Of a stretch of 64,000 nt of DNA, positions 17,503 through 27,201 are shown piece by piece. The position numbers were made by a program, and so were the translations under genes. Positions within the stretch are counted from its first letter, which is position 1, and each line of letters opens with the position of its first letter. Below the pieces are notes generated by a model. That model searched no databases, was not told the origin of the DNA, and worked only from the letters and a program-made list of their open reading frames with translations. This DNA is from Nocardia uniformis NBRC 13702 (GTDB taxonomy: Bacteria > Actinomycetota > Actinomycetes > Mycobacteriales > Mycobacteriaceae): positions 62,001 to 126,000 of the forward strand of contig NZ_BDCE01000073.1 in NCBI RefSeq assembly GCF_001613345.1, in the 5' to 3' direction.

Positions 17503-20181
17503 ATGCCCACAACGCCCGCCCGCCCGCTCGTTGGCCGGCACGACGAGATCGATCGCCTGCTCGCCCTACTCGGCGCGGCGGAGCGGGGCGAAGGTGGTGT
17601 GCTCGTCCTGCGCGGCGAGCCAGGCATCGGCAAGAGCGCGTTGCTGGACCACGCCGAACACGCGGCAGCGGAGAAGTTCCAGGTCATCCGCGCATCCGGT
17701 TCGGAGTTCGAGGCCGAGCTGCCGTTCGCGGCGCTGCACCAGCTGTGCGTTCCGGTCCTCGCGCACCTCGACGCGCTGGCCGCCCCCTACCGCGATTCGC
17801 TGCTGGTGGCATTTGGATTGGCCGACGGCACACCGCACCCATTCCGGGTCGGCCTCGCCGCGCTCGAACTGCTGGACGCCGCCGCGGCGGAACATCCACT
17901 GCTGTGCGTCGTCGACGACGCGCACTGGATGGACGCCGCCTCGACGCGGGCGTTGACATTCGTGGCGCGTCGCGTCGTGGCCGAGCCGGTCGCGCTGGTC
18001 TTCGCGACCCGCAACCAAGACGCCAGCCGCGGGCTGGACGAGCTGCCGGGGCTGACCATCGGTGGCTTGAGCGACGAGCATTCGCGTGCCCTGCTGTCCA
18101 TGGAGAAAACCGTGACGCTCGACGAGCGGGTACGTGATCGCGTACTCGCCGAGGCGCGCGGAAATCCGTTGGCACTGATCGAATTACCGAAGGCAGGTGG
18201 GTTCGCGCCGCCCGCGCCGTCGCCGATCGCGAGCCGCATCGAGCGCAGCTTCCGGACCAGGATCGCGGAACTGCCACCGGACGCTCGGTACCTGCTGATC
18301 CTCGCCAGCGCCGACCCCACGGGCGAGCCGGCGCTGCTCTGGGCGGCGGCGCAGCGGCTGGCCATCGACGTGCCGGTCGCGAGTGCCGCCGCCGAGGCGT
18401 CCGAGCTGGTGCGGTTCGGCACGCGGGTGCGGTTCTGCCACCCGCTGGCACGTTCGGCCGCCTACCGTGCCGCCGAACCGGAGCCGCGGCGCGCAGCGCA
18501 TCTGGCGCTGGCCGACGCCACCGACCCGGTGACCGCTCCCGATCGGCGGGCCTGGCATCGCGCGCAGGCCACCACGGGACCGGACGAACAGGTTGCGGCG
18601 GAACTGGAGTCGTCGGCGTCGCGCGCGCAGGCACGCGGGGGAGTCGCGGCGGCCGCGGCGTTCCTCGAACGCGCGGCGGCGCTGTCGCTCGACCCCGGCA
18701 AACAGATCGAGCGGACCCTCGCCGCCGCACGGGCAGCGCTCGCGGCGGGTGGGACCGAAGCGGCCACGGACCTGCTGGCCAGCATCGACACCGAGACATT
18801 GGATGATCGCCGACACGCCTCCGTCGACCTGCTGCGTGGGCAGATCGCGTTCGTGCACGGTGCGGACGGGGCCGTCCGGGGGCCGGAACTCATCCTGCGG
18901 GCGGCACAGCGGCTCGCCGCCGAGTATCCGGAGCTATCACGCGAATACTTCGTGGCCGCACTGGAAATGGGGCTCGTCGTCGGGCGCGCCGCCGGGGTGA
19001 TGGACCGGGTGCTCGACGCGTCCCGCTCGGCGCCACCGGCATCGGGACCACCGGATCTGCTCGACGCTCTGGTGCTGTTGAACACCGACGGACACCGGTC
19101 CGGGGTACCGGCGATTCGGCGGGTGCTCACCGGCGAAGACGCCGGGTGGACCCGGGTGCCCGCATTGGCCACGGTGCTCGCGGGCGAGCTGTGGGACCTC
19201 GATCTGCACGCGACGATCGTCGACTGGCTCGTGCGGACCGGACGAGATACCGGGTCGCCCATGACCATTCGGCTCGGCCTGTCGCAGACAGCCCTGTCCG
19301 CGGTGTTCACCGGTGACTTCGGGCGGGCGATGGCCGCGATCGCCGAGGAGGCGGCGGTCGCCGACGCTGTCGGCGATCTGCCGCAGCTCTACCCGAGGGT
19401 GCACCTGGCGGCGATGCGTGGCCGCCGCGATGAGGCGGTAGACCTGTTCGCCGAGGTGACGGGCCGCGGCACCGGCCAGCTGACCGCGAACGCGCACTGG
19501 GCGACGGCCGTACTGTACAACGGCCTGGCCGAGTACCCGGCCGCGCTGGACGCGGCGACCCGGGCCGTGGCGGGCGGAGACCTCTTCCTCACCGGCATCG
19601 CACTGCCCGAACTTGTCGAGGCCGCGGCCCGATGCGGCGAGCACGCGGCCGCGCGATCAGCGCTGGAGAACCTGCTCGAACGCACCGAGCCCGCGGGCAC
19701 CCGATTCGCCTCCGGCGTGGCGGCAGGGGCGCGGGCACTGGTCAGCGACGCGGAAGACGATCACGTGGAGGCACTCGAGCAGCTGACCGGTGACTCATCG
19801 GCGCCGCACCTCGCACGTACGCACCTGCGGTACGGGGAGTGGCTGCGCCGCAAGGACCGCCGCCGCGACGCCCGCGAACACCTGCGCACCGCGCACCGGC
19901 AGCTGTCGGAAATCGGGCTGGAGGCGTTCGCCCGGCGGGCCGCCGACGAGCTGCGCGCCACCGGCGAAGTGGCCCGCAGCCGCTCCGTGCACACCTACGA
20001 TCAGCTGACCATGCAGGAGATCCACATCGCCCGTCAGGTCGCGGCCGGTGCGACGTCGAAGGAAGTGGCCACCCGCCTGTTCGTGAGCCCGCGCACGGTA
20101 GATGCCCACCTGCGCAACATCTTTCGCAAACTCAGCATCACCTCCCGCAGACAGCTCAGGGATATGCCGGACCTCGGCTGA
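17503..20181 (+). CDS. Large ATP-binding LuxR family regulator
   Basis: An 892-aa LAL-type regulator. It starts with the usual LVGRHDEIDRLLALL, has Walker A GEPGIGKS (~38-45) and Walker B CVVDDAHWMD, a long helical region with repeated alanine-rich helices (~300-800), and a C-terminal LuxR HTH (MQEIHIARQVAAGATSKEVA region). The start could be the ATG at 17491 or 17503. It is divergent from the MFS-NmrA operon, which it probably regulates. Two hairpins follow the stop codon. Confidence 0.9.
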   Translation: MPTTPARPLVGRHDEIDRLLALLGAAERGEGGVLVLRGEPGIGKSALLDHAEHAAAEKFQVIRASGSEFEAELPFAALHQLCVPVLAHLDALAAPYRDSLLVAFGLADGTPHPFRVGLAALELLDAAAAEHPLLCVVDDAHWMDAASTRALTFVARRVVAEPVALVFATRNQDASRGLDELPGLTIGGLSDEHSRALLSMEKTVTLDERVRDRVLAEARGNPLALIELPKAGGFAPPAPSPIASRIERSFRTRIAELPPDARYLLILASADPTGEPALLWAAAQRLAIDVPVASAAAEASELVRFGTRVRFCHPLARSAAYRAAEPEPRRAAHLALADATDPVTAPDRRAWHRAQATTGPDEQVAAELESSASRAQARGGVAAAAAFLERAAALSLDPGKQIERTLAAARAALAAGGTEAATDLLASIDTETLDDRRHASVDLLRGQIAFVHGADGAVRGPELILRAAQRLAAEYPELSREYFVAALEMGLVVGRAAGVMDRVLDASRSAPPASGPPDLLDALVLLNTDGHRSGVPAIRRVLTGEDAGWTRVPALATVLAGELWDLDLHATIVDWLVRTGRDTGSPMTIRLGLSQTALSAVFTGDFGRAMAAIAEEAAVADAVGDLPQLYPRVHLAAMRGRRDEAVDLFAEVTGRGTGQLTANAHWATAVLYNGLAEYPAALDAATRAVAGGDLFLTGIALPELVEAAARCGEHAAARSALENLLERTEPAGTRFASGVAAGARALVSDAEDDHVEALEQLTGDSSAPHLARTHLRYGEWLRRKDRRRDAREHLRTAHRQLSEIGLEAFARRAADELRATGEVARSRSVHTYDQLTMQEIHIARQVAAGATSKEVATRLFVSPRTVDAHLRNIFRKLSITSRRQLRDMPDLG

Positions 20182-20204
20182 CCCGGGACCGGCCAGCGGG
20201 CCCC

Positions 20205-20243
20205 ACCGGCTGGAAGCCGGTCGTGTCCGGGTGCGACACCCGG
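20205..20243 (+). terminator. Tandem hairpins after the LuxR gene
   Basis: Two adjacent stem-loops: ACCGGCT-GGA-AGCCGGT (20205-20221) and CCGGGTG-CGA-CACCCGG (20227-20243), each with perfect 7-bp arms and a 3-nt loop. They begin 24 bp after the stop of the LuxR gene and no T run follows. Confidence 0.6.
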
Positions 20244-20563
20244 CCCCGTTACATGAGCTGGGGCGAATACCCAGCCACCGTTGGTGTTCGAGGCCGAGGC
20301 CGCCGAGCAGGCCTTCGTCCAGGGGCTCGGCCTGCTCGCCTATCGCCTCGACGACGGCGATGAACCGTCCGAGACAGTTCGCGCCACACCGCATCTGTCC
20401 GAGCCTGCCCGATCCGTGATTCGGCGATGTGGATCTCGGTAGCGGTCAGATCGCGTGCGGCGGGCCGCACCTTGGCCGGTTATCTCCACAGCGCCGCACT
20501 GCTTCGCACAGCTGACATTCCCCGCGACGACGACGGCACCGCTGCTGACCCACTGGATGTTGA
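20244..20563. other. Intergenic stretch, probably decayed coding DNA
   Basis: No intact gene. A plus-strand frame from the GTG near 20285 to a TAG near 20442 reads FEAEAAEQAFVQGLGLLAYR and onward with coding-like composition, but has no convincing start and matches nothing I recognise. With the fragment that follows, this suggests gene decay. Confidence 0.4.
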
Positions 20564-20824
20564 CGAACGATCGCCCCTGTGATCACCGACTACGCACAGC
20601 AGATCGACAAGCGTCGCTATCCGGGCGATGAGGAATGGCTCGAGCTCGACGCTCCACTCATGGACCACCTGACACAGACCGCTGGTCAACGCGGTATCGA
20701 CACCCGACTTCCGGAACTGATCAGCTCGCTGACTCGCGCGGGCATATCGGCGGGTTTCGGCCTCGAGAGTTTCGCCAGTCTGATCGAGATCATCCACGGG
20801 TCGACAGACGAGCACGGAACCTGA
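20564..20824 (+). pseudogene. C-terminal remnant of an imine-reductase-like NADP oxidoreductase
   Basis: An open frame follows a TGA at 20561-20563 and encodes about 86 residues. YAQQIDKRRYPGDEEWLELD, then a helix ending TRLPELISSLTRAGISAGFG and SFASLIEIIHG, match the C-terminal helical domain of imine-reductase/6-phosphogluconate-dehydrogenase-like proteins (the IDxGxYPGDEA-type stretch and the final G-SALIEVL helix). The N-terminal Rossmann domain is absent and a stop codon interrupts the frame immediately upstream. A GTG at 20579 could start an 81-aa product, but I read this as a remnant. Confidence 0.55.
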
Positions 20825-21091
20825 TCATTTCCGGTGAGACCTTCCTCCGCGGCCGTCCGTGGCACGCTCGCACTCGTGCCGATGCCTCCCGCACGCCCCA
20901 TGCCCGCCTTCTCGTAGATCCACCCTGCGCGCAGAGCGCCAGGTGCGGCGCCGGGCAGCATTTCCGCGAGGTAGTGCGCTGGGATTACCTCCGGTCCGGA
21001 AAACTGGCGGAGGGTCTATGACCAGCGTCGATGTGCGTCCGAAGCGGATGGCCGGTGGCTCGCGCGGTGGGACTGCCCGACGGTCGAAAGT

Positions 21092-22435
21092 ATGGGTATT
21101 ACATCGACACGGTCGCTGCCGCCATTGGTCTCCGGTCACCTGCCACTGATCGGTCACCTGCTCGAGTTCGCGACGGCCGCCGATACGTTGATTTGGCGCG
21201 GATATCACGAGCACGGCAACGTATTTCGGCTTCGGATGGGACGTAGGTCGGTCGTTGCCCTACTGGGCCGGGAGTATTCGAATCTGTTCTTCAAGAACAG
21301 AACTCGAGCCTTGTCGACCCGCGCCGCGTATCCATTCTTCGCGACGATGTTCTCACCTGATTTCTACAGCCTCGGAGACGATTACGACGCGCAGAAGTGT
21401 CTGATCACGCCGAGTTTTCAAGGTAGGCATCTCGCGGATTACCTCCGAATCATGAATGAGGAAGCCGAAGGACTCGTCGAGAAACTCGGCGCGGCAGGGG
21501 AGTTCGACCCCACTGTCGAGTTCGGGCCGGTCGTCATGCGCGTGGCCCAGCGAGCCTTCCTGGGCGAGACCGCCCCTGCGGAGATGGCCGACTTCGATTA
21601 CTACGGTGAGTCGCGGGCGTTCTCGGCGGGGATGTCGTTCAAACCGCGGTGGATGCCGCAAAGTCGGCGGAGCCGGGTGGCCGCGGCGCGACTGAAGTCC
21701 GAACTCGCGGCAATGATCGCGCGTAGACGAACGAACCCGCCCGCGATACCGGATTTTCTGACCGGTCTCGCGACATCGACCTACGCCGACGGCGCGCCGG
21801 TGCCCGATGACGTCATTGTGAATCTGACCTTGTTACTGCTCTGGGCCGGTCATGAGACCGCGACCGGCCAGCTGGCCAGCGCGATGATCGAATTATTGCG
21901 CCACACCGGCGATCTCGATCGCGTCCGCGCCGAATGTGATGCGGTGCTGTCCGACGGCACTGTCGACCTCCCGGTCGCGCGGCGGCTCACGGCCGTTGAC
22001 GCGGTTCTACGAGAGTCCGGCCGACTGCACCCGGTCGCACCGATACTGCTGCGCAACGCTCTTGCCGATATCGACCTCGACAACGGCATGCGCATACCGG
22101 TCGGGTCCCTGGTACTCGTCGCCCCCTCGGTCACCCATCGACTGCCCGGTGAACATCGCGAACCCGATCTGTTCCGGCCCGAGCGCTTCCTCGGCACGGA
22201 CGCCGAACAGGCCCGCAGTGCGCTGATCGACTTCGGTGGCGGTGCGCACCGATGCTTGGGGGAGCGCTTCGCTCGGCTCGAAATGCAGGTCCTGATGGCA
22301 CATTTGGTAAGAAACTTCGAGATGGAGCTGCGCGGTACCCCCGAGTGGACGGCCACATACTCCGGATCCCGCTGGCCCACCGGCTGCCGAATCGTCTACC
22401 GCACCCGCGCTGCCGAGCGGATCCGCGAAGTCTGA
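21092..22435 (+). CDS. Cytochrome P450
   Basis: A 447-aa P450. The I-helix oxygen-activation motif is AGHETATG (252-259), the K-helix ExxR is ESGR (308-311), the PERF region is FRPERFLG (361-368), and the heme loop is FGGGAHRCLG (381-390) with Cys388 as the thiolate ligand. The N-terminal proline-rich LPPLVSGHLPLIGHLLEF and overall layout resemble CYP51-like bacterial P450s, though the CYP51-specific HH pair in the I-helix is replaced by HE. No ferredoxin or reductase gene is adjacent, so electrons must come from elsewhere. The substrate is unknown. Confidence 0.93.
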   Translation: MGITSTRSLPPLVSGHLPLIGHLLEFATAADTLIWRGYHEHGNVFRLRMGRRSVVALLGREYSNLFFKNRTRALSTRAAYPFFATMFSPDFYSLGDDYDAQKCLITPSFQGRHLADYLRIMNEEAEGLVEKLGAAGEFDPTVEFGPVVMRVAQRAFLGETAPAEMADFDYYGESRAFSAGMSFKPRWMPQSRRSRVAAARLKSELAAMIARRRTNPPAIPDFLTGLATSTYADGAPVPDDVIVNLTLLLLWAGHETATGQLASAMIELLRHTGDLDRVRAECDAVLSDGTVDLPVARRLTAVDAVLRESGRLHPVAPILLRNALADIDLDNGMRIPVGSLVLVAPSVTHRLPGEHREPDLFRPERFLGTDAEQARSALIDFGGGAHRCLGERFARLEMQVLMAHLVRNFEMELRGTPEWTATYSGSRWPTGCRIVYRTRAAERIREV

Positions 22436-22443
22436 CTGCCATC

Positions 22444-23346
22444 TCACCGCGCCGACGACTTCACCGCGGCAGTCGGGATTCGCGCCGCGTTCCTCCTGCG
22501 CCGCGCCACACCGATCCGTTTGCCGATGACGCCTTGGCGTGGCGCGAACAGGTAGACGAGTGTGAAGACCGCGCCCTGTACGACCACGATCATGGCGCCG
22601 GAGGCGGTGTCGAGGTGGTAGCTCAGATAGAGGCCGGTCACCGCGCACGCGGCCGATATCGTCGGCGCGAGTATCAGCATGTAGCCGAATCGGTCGGTGA
22701 GCAGGTAGGCGGTCGCGCCGGGGATGATCAACATGGCGACCACCAGAATCACGCCGACCGCCTGTAAGGCCAATACCGCGGTGAGAGCGAGCAGTCCGAG
22801 TAGCGCGGTGCCCAATAGCTTCGGCCGCAATCCGATCGCGTGCGCGTGGGTGGGATCGAAGGCGTACAGGGTGAAGTCGCGGCGCTTGAGGAAGAGGGCA
22901 GCGAGCACGATCGCGGCCAGCACCGCAACCTGGATCAGTTCCGCACGGCTCACGCCCAGCAGATTGCCGAAAATAATGTGGTTGAGATCGGTATTGCTGG
23001 GCGTCACCGAGATCAGCACCAGGCCGGAGGCGAACAGCGTGGTGAAGACGATGCCGATGGCGGCGTCCTCCTTCACCCGGCTGGTGCTGCGGACCACGCC
23101 GATCAGTGCGACGGCGAGGAAGCCGAAGATGACCGCGCCCACCGCGAAGGGCGCGCCGACGATATAGGCCAGCACCACACCGGGGAGCACGGCGTGCGAT
23201 ACCGCGTCGCCCATCAGTGACCACCCGATCAGTACCAGCCAGCACGACAGCATTCCGCACACCACGGCGGTGATCACGCTGGTGAGGAGCGCGCGGGTCA
23301 TGAACTCGTAGCCCAGCGGGTCCACGAGAAGTTCGGTGAGGCTCAT
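22444..23346 (-). CDS. Metal ABC transporter permease (Mn/Zn/Fe type)
   Basis: A 300-aa membrane protein of the ABC-3 (TroC/ZnuB-like) family, with about eight helices. CWLVLIGWSLMGDAVSHAVLPGVVLAY contains the conserved DAxSHAxLPG motif, and ALQAVGVILVVAMLIIPGATAYL is the second family signature. The ATG at 23346 lies one base after the ATPase stop codon; the longer frame to 23454 overlaps that gene and is not used. A basic 30-residue C-terminal tail follows. It is the last gene of the solute-receptor, ATPase, permease operon. Confidence 0.92.
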   Translation of the reverse strand: MSLTELLVDPLGYEFMTRALLTSVITAVVCGMLSCWLVLIGWSLMGDAVSHAVLPGVVLAYIVGAPFAVGAVIFGFLAVALIGVVRSTSRVKEDAAIGIVFTTLFASGLVLISVTPSNTDLNHIIFGNLLGVSRAELIQVAVLAAIVLAALFLKRRDFTLYAFDPTHAHAIGLRPKLLGTALLGLLALTAVLALQAVGVILVVAMLIIPGATAYLLTDRFGYMLILAPTISAACAVTGLYLSYHLDTASGAMIVVVQGAVFTLVYLFAPRQGVIGKRIGVARRRRNAARIPTAAVKSSAR

Positions 23347-23347
23347 G

Positions 23348-24097
23348 TCATCCCGCCTTCGGCAGCACGTCGCGGTCGAGGACGTCCATTCCGAATGCCA
23401 GTGCCAGACGCTCCGGCCGCAACACCTCTCGGGGATCGCCGTGTGCCAGCACACGTCGATTGAGCAGGATGGCCTCGTCGGCGAGTCCGGGTAGCGCGTG
23501 CAAATCGTGGGTGGAGATCAGCACGGTGACGGCATCGGTGGCCAGTTCGCGCAGCAGCGCCGTAATGGTGGCCTCCGAACGCTTGTCGACACCGGCAAAG
23601 GGTTCGTCGAGAAGCAGAACCGTCGCGCCCTGGGCGATTCCGCGCGCCACAAAGGCGCGTTTGCGTTGCCCGCCGGACAGTTGCCCGATCTGTCGATCCG
23701 CCAGGTCGGTCAGCTCGACTCGATCCAGCGCGTGCGCGACCGCCTCTCGGTCGGCGCGACGGGGGCGGCGTGTGAAACCCATATGCCCGTAGCGTCCGGT
23801 CATCACCACATCCCGCACCGAGAGCGGGAAACTCCAGTCGACGGCCTCGCTCTGGGGCACGTAACCGAGCGTCCCCGAGGTCCGGGCCTTCGACGAAGTG
23901 CCGCCGTTGATCCGAACGCTGCCGCGGTCCGGACGGGTCAGGCCCATGATCGTCTTGAACAGCGTCGACTTACCGGATCCGTTCATTCCGACGAGGCCAC
24001 ATATGCGCCCGGTGCCAACGGTGACCGTGACACCGTCGAGGGCGAGCACATCACCGTAGTGAACGGTGACGCCGTCGACATCGATCGCCGCGGTCAT
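23348..24097 (-). CDS. Metal ABC transporter ATP-binding protein
   Basis: A 249-aa ATPase. Walker A is GMNGSGKST (~37-45), the signature LSGGQRKRAFVAR, Walker B LLLDEPFAGVD and the H-loop ISTHD. TLGYVPQSEAVDWSFPLSVRDVV is typical of manganese/zinc transporter ATPases (MntA/ZnuC/SitB-like). Its ATG overlaps the receptor stop by 4 bp, and the permease starts one base after its own stop. Confidence 0.93.
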   Translation of the reverse strand: MTAAIDVDGVTVHYGDVLALDGVTVTVGTGRICGLVGMNGSGKSTLFKTIMGLTRPDRGSVRINGGTSSKARTSGTLGYVPQSEAVDWSFPLSVRDVVMTGRYGHMGFTRRPRRADREAVAHALDRVELTDLADRQIGQLSGGQRKRAFVARGIAQGATVLLLDEPFAGVDKRSEATITALLRELATDAVTVLISTHDLHALPGLADEAILLNRRVLAHGDPREVLRPERLALAFGMDVLDRDVLPKAG

Positions 24098-25035
24098 GAC
24101 GATCGTCCCGTCAGCGCGGTGCTGATCAGCGCGGCATCGTGCCGGATAAGGTCCAGGTAGGTGGGTACCGGCCCGTCGCTCTCGGACAGTGAGTCGACAT
24201 ACAGGGTTCCGCCGAACGCGGCCCCCGTCGCTTCCACCACGCGCTGCATCGGATCGTCGGAGACGGTGGATTCGCAGAACACGGCGGGCACCCTGTTCGC
24301 CCGCACGAAGTCGATAGTCGAGGCGATCTGCTGCGGTGTCGCCTGCTGTTCGGCATTGACCGCCCAGATGTACCGCTCGGTCAACCCGGCGTCGCGAGCC
24401 AGGTAGGAGAAGGCTCCCTCACACGTCACGAGGGCGCGCTCATTGGACGGCAAGGTCGACAGCGTACTGACCAGATCGGTGTGCACCTGCTGCAGTTGTG
24501 CCTTGTATTTGTCGCCGTTGGCGCGGAAATCGTCGGCGTGCTCGGGATCGAGTTCACTGAACGCGCGCACCATATTGTCCACGTAGGTCTGCACATTCAG
24601 TGGGGACATCCAGGCATGTGGATTCGGTGTGCCCTGGTAGGCGTCCGCGCCGATCGGGATCGGAACAAGTCCGTCGGTGACAACGACATGCTTCACCTTC
24701 ACGTCGGCGACGAACTGCGCGAACCAGGCTTCGAGATTGAGGCCGTTGTCGAGAATCACGTCGGCCTTGGATGCCTTGCGGATATCGCCGGGCGTCGGCT
24801 CATAGCCGTGAATCTCCGCCCCCACCTTGGTAATCGACTCGACAGTCAAGTGGTCGCCCGCGACATTGCGGGCAATATCGGCGAGCACGGTGAACGTGGT
24901 CAGCACCACCGGCTTATCACCGCGGGCCGCGGTGTCGCCGCACGCGGTCAGGGCGATGAGCGCGGCGCACGTCGTAGCAATCGGTAAGAACGCGCGCAGC
25001 GGCGCACGTCGAGAGCGGCGGAACCAAACCTTCAT
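24094..25035 (-). CDS. Metal-binding lipoprotein receptor (ZnuA/TroA/SitA-like)
   Basis: A ~313-aa cluster-9 solute-binding protein. The lipobox LTAC puts the acylated cysteine near residue 32. Metal ligands are consistent with HGYEPTPGDIRKASKADVIL (His1), NPHAWMSP (His2), CEGAFSYLARDAGL (a Glu/Cys position where many homologues have THxAFxY), and a late Asp in VDSLSESDG. Replacement of the usual third histidine by CEGAF is noteworthy; such variants lean towards manganese or iron in SitA/MntA-type proteins, but the metal is not proven. GTG 25038 is an alternative start. A DtxR/MntR-like box lies 16 bp upstream. Confidence 0.88.
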   Translation of the reverse strand: MKVWFRRSRRAPLRAFLPIATTCAALIALTACGDTAARGDKPVVLTTFTVLADIARNVAGDHLTVESITKVGAEIHGYEPTPGDIRKASKADVILDNGLNLEAWFAQFVADVKVKHVVVTDGLVPIPIGADAYQGTPNPHAWMSPLNVQTYVDNMVRAFSELDPEHADDFRANGDKYKAQLQQVHTDLVSTLSTLPSNERALVTCEGAFSYLARDAGLTERYIWAVNAEQQATPQQIASTIDFVRANRVPAVFCESTVSDDPMQRVVEATGAAFGGTLYVDSLSESDGPVPTYLDLIRHDAALISTALTGRSS

Positions 25036-25050
25036 CACCTGAATATAAAG

Positions 25051-25069
25051 TTCGGTTGGCCTAACTTAC
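25051..25069. promoter_or_regulatory. DtxR/MntR/IdeR-like metalloregulator box
   Basis: TTCGGTTGGCCTAACTTAC matches the IdeR/DtxR consensus TTAGGTTAGSCTAACCTAA at about 15 of 19 positions by hand alignment. It lies 16 bp before the metal-receptor start, where a bound repressor would block the promoter. The divergence from the iron consensus leaves room for MntR-type control. Confidence 0.6.
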
Positions 25070-25261
25070 AAGACCGGGAGTTCGAACAGAGCTCCGATGT
25101 GGGTCATTGCACGGGTACAGTCACCCTCGTCAGTGCGCGGATACGCGGGTGAGGGTGCTGCCCGGACCTGCCGAGGGCATCCAGGCCCCTTGCCAAGCGA
25201 CGGGTCTGCCGGTGTGGCTGGAATCGGACCGCCTGACCGAGCAGTTGCCGAAGGTGGGGCA

Positions 25262-26107
25262 CTATCCGACCTCGACGGGGAGATTCAGCGGCGGGATCAT
25301 CGAGACATCGGGGCGCGGCAGCGCATCGGGTACCACGATGACGGCACCGGTGCGTTCATCGGTGATCAGGCGACAGGTGATTCCGAAGACGTCGGTCACC
25401 AGGTCGGGCGTGAGCACTGCTCGGGGTGGACCTTCGACGATGATGTTCCCGTCCTTCATGACGACCAGGTGGTCGGCGTATCTGGCGGCCTGTTGCAGGT
25501 CGTGCAGTACGGCGACGATCGTGCGACCCTGGGTCGCCACCAGTTCCCGGACCAGTTCGAGCAGCGCGTACTGGTGCGCGATATCGAGGAAGGTGGTGGG
25601 TTCGTCGAGCAGTGCGATGGTGGTCTGTTGCGCGAGAACCATTGCCACCCAGGCGCGTTGACGTTGCCCACCGGACAGATCCTCGACGAGCCGGTCGGCG
25701 AGTTCGATCAGTCCGGTGGCGGTGAGCGCGCCGTCGACGGCGCGCTCGTCGTCGCGGCTCCACTGCCGCAGCAGACCCTGATGCGGGTAGCGGCCGCGGG
25801 CGACGAGATCGCGCACCGAGATTCCGCTGGGCGCGGACGCGCTCTGCGGCAGCAGCGCCACTCGCCGGGCCACATCCCTTGCTGATCGACCGCGCATATC
25901 GCGACCATCCAGTTCGACCCGGCCGGCGACGGGGGTGAGCAATCTGATCAAGGTACGCAGCAGGGTGGATTTGCCGCACCCGTTCGGGCCGACGATCGCC
26001 GTGAAAAGACCTTGCCGCACCTGGAAATCCAGTCCGGGTATCACCGTCTGCCGGTCCAACTCCACGCGCAGACCGGTGGCGGTGAGCGGTGAGAATGTTT
26101 CGGTCAT
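25262..26107 (-). CDS. Ferric-siderophore ABC transporter ATP-binding protein
   Basis: A 281-aa FepC/FecE-like ATPase. Walker A GPNGCGKST, the Q-loop ALLPQSASAPSGISVRDLV (the typical siderophore ATPase stretch), signature LSGGQRQRAWVAM, Walker B IALLDEPTTFLDIAHQ and the H-loop VLHDLQQAARYADH are all present. The ATG at 26107 overlaps the permease stop (ATGA). The longer frame to 26353 reads antisense to the permease and is not used. Third gene of the two-permease plus ATPase operon. Confidence 0.93.
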   Translation of the reverse strand: MTETFSPLTATGLRVELDRQTVIPGLDFQVRQGLFTAIVGPNGCGKSTLLRTLIRLLTPVAGRVELDGRDMRGRSARDVARRVALLPQSASAPSGISVRDLVARGRYPHQGLLRQWSRDDERAVDGALTATGLIELADRLVEDLSGGQRQRAWVAMVLAQQTTIALLDEPTTFLDIAHQYALLELVRELVATQGRTIVAVLHDLQQAARYADHLVVMKDGNIIVEGPPRAVLTPDLVTDVFGITCRLITDERTGAVIVVPDALPRPDVSMIPPLNLPVEVG

Positions 26108-27201
26108 CGGCGAGCCTCCCTGGCCAGTAGCGTGACGAGATAGATGCCGCCGATCGTCACGGTGACGACTCCGACCGGAAGCTGCGTCGGGGCGAACAGC
26201 CGTTGAGCCGCGAGATCGGCCGCCACGAGAATCAGCGCTCCGGTGGCCGCGACCGGCGCCAACGACACCCGCGAACCGCGAGTGAGAGCACGGGCGATAT
26301 GGGGTGCCGCCAACGCCACGAATGAAATCGGTCCGACGAGCGCGGTGGAACACGCGGTCAGACCGACGCCGACCACCAGCAGCGACAGCTGAGTCGAGCG
26401 CAACGGCAACCCGAGCCCATGCGCGGCCTCATCGCCCATATCGAACAGATCCAGCCGCCGGGCCAGACACCCGGCCACCACGATCAGTGCCAACAACGCG
26501 ATCACCCCGGGAACGACGTGCGGCCACCGTAATCCGTTCAATGTGCCCGCACCCCAGGTCGCTATGGCCATCGAGGCGTCGAGTTCGGCGGCGCGGATCA
26601 GCCAGCGGTTCACCGCCGCCAGCATCGCGCTGATTCCGAGCCCCACCACCACCATGCGCAGACCGGTAGAACCGGACCGCAGCGAGAGCAGATAGACCGC
26701 CGCCGCGGCGACCATGCCACCTGTCATCGCGCCGGTCGCGGTGGCGACGAAGCTGCCGAATCCGGCAAGCATCACGACGAGCGCTCCGGTGTAGGCACCG
26801 GTGTTGAAGCCGATAACATCGGGCGACCCCAACGGATTTCGGGTCAACGATTGGAATATCGCACCCGCGACAGCGAGCGCCGCACCGATCACCAGGGCCG
26901 CGACAACCCGCGGCAGCCGCCACTTCAACACCACGGTCGCGGCGAAACCGCCGTGGTCTCCGATGAGCACCGCGAACGCCTCGGACGGCGACACACCCGC
27001 TCCCCGCAGCACCAGCGATATCACCGCGAGGATCAGTGTCGCCGCGACCAGAGTCGCGGTCACCAGGACGGTCCGGCGGTGGATACGCAGACTCAGCGAG
27101 TCGCTCCGCAGCACCGTGTACGAGCGTCGGCGGCGCACGCCCGCCGGTATCGGTTCCGGCGTGGTGGTGCGCTGGTCGACCGAAAGTCGTTGCGCGCTCA
27201 C
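26104..27201 (-). CDS. Ferric-siderophore ABC transporter permease (FecCD family), second
   Basis: A 365-aa permease with a ~45-residue basic N-terminal tail and about nine helices. FQSLTRNPLGSPDVIGFNTGAYTGAL is the FecCD signature, and GMVAGPISFVALAAPHIAR-like VGPISFVALAAPHIARALT marks the coupling region. The GTG start at 27201 overlaps the stop of the upstream permease (GTGA). The two FecCD paralogues probably form a heterodimer, as in FepDG. Confidence 0.92.
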   Translation of the reverse strand: MSAQRLSVDQRTTTPEPIPAGVRRRRSYTVLRSDSLSLRIHRRTVLVTATLVAATLILAVISLVLRGAGVSPSEAFAVLIGDHGGFAATVVLKWRLPRVVAALVIGAALAVAGAIFQSLTRNPLGSPDVIGFNTGAYTGALVVMLAGFGSFVATATGAMTGGMVAAAAVYLLSLRSGSTGLRMVVVGLGISAMLAAVNRWLIRAAELDASMAIATWGAGTLNGLRWPHVVPGVIALLALIVVAGCLARRLDLFDMGDEAAHGLGLPLRSTQLSLLVVGVGLTACSTALVGPISFVALAAPHIARALTRGSRVSLAPVAATGALILVAADLAAQRLFAPTQLPVGVVTVTIGGIYLVTLLAREARR

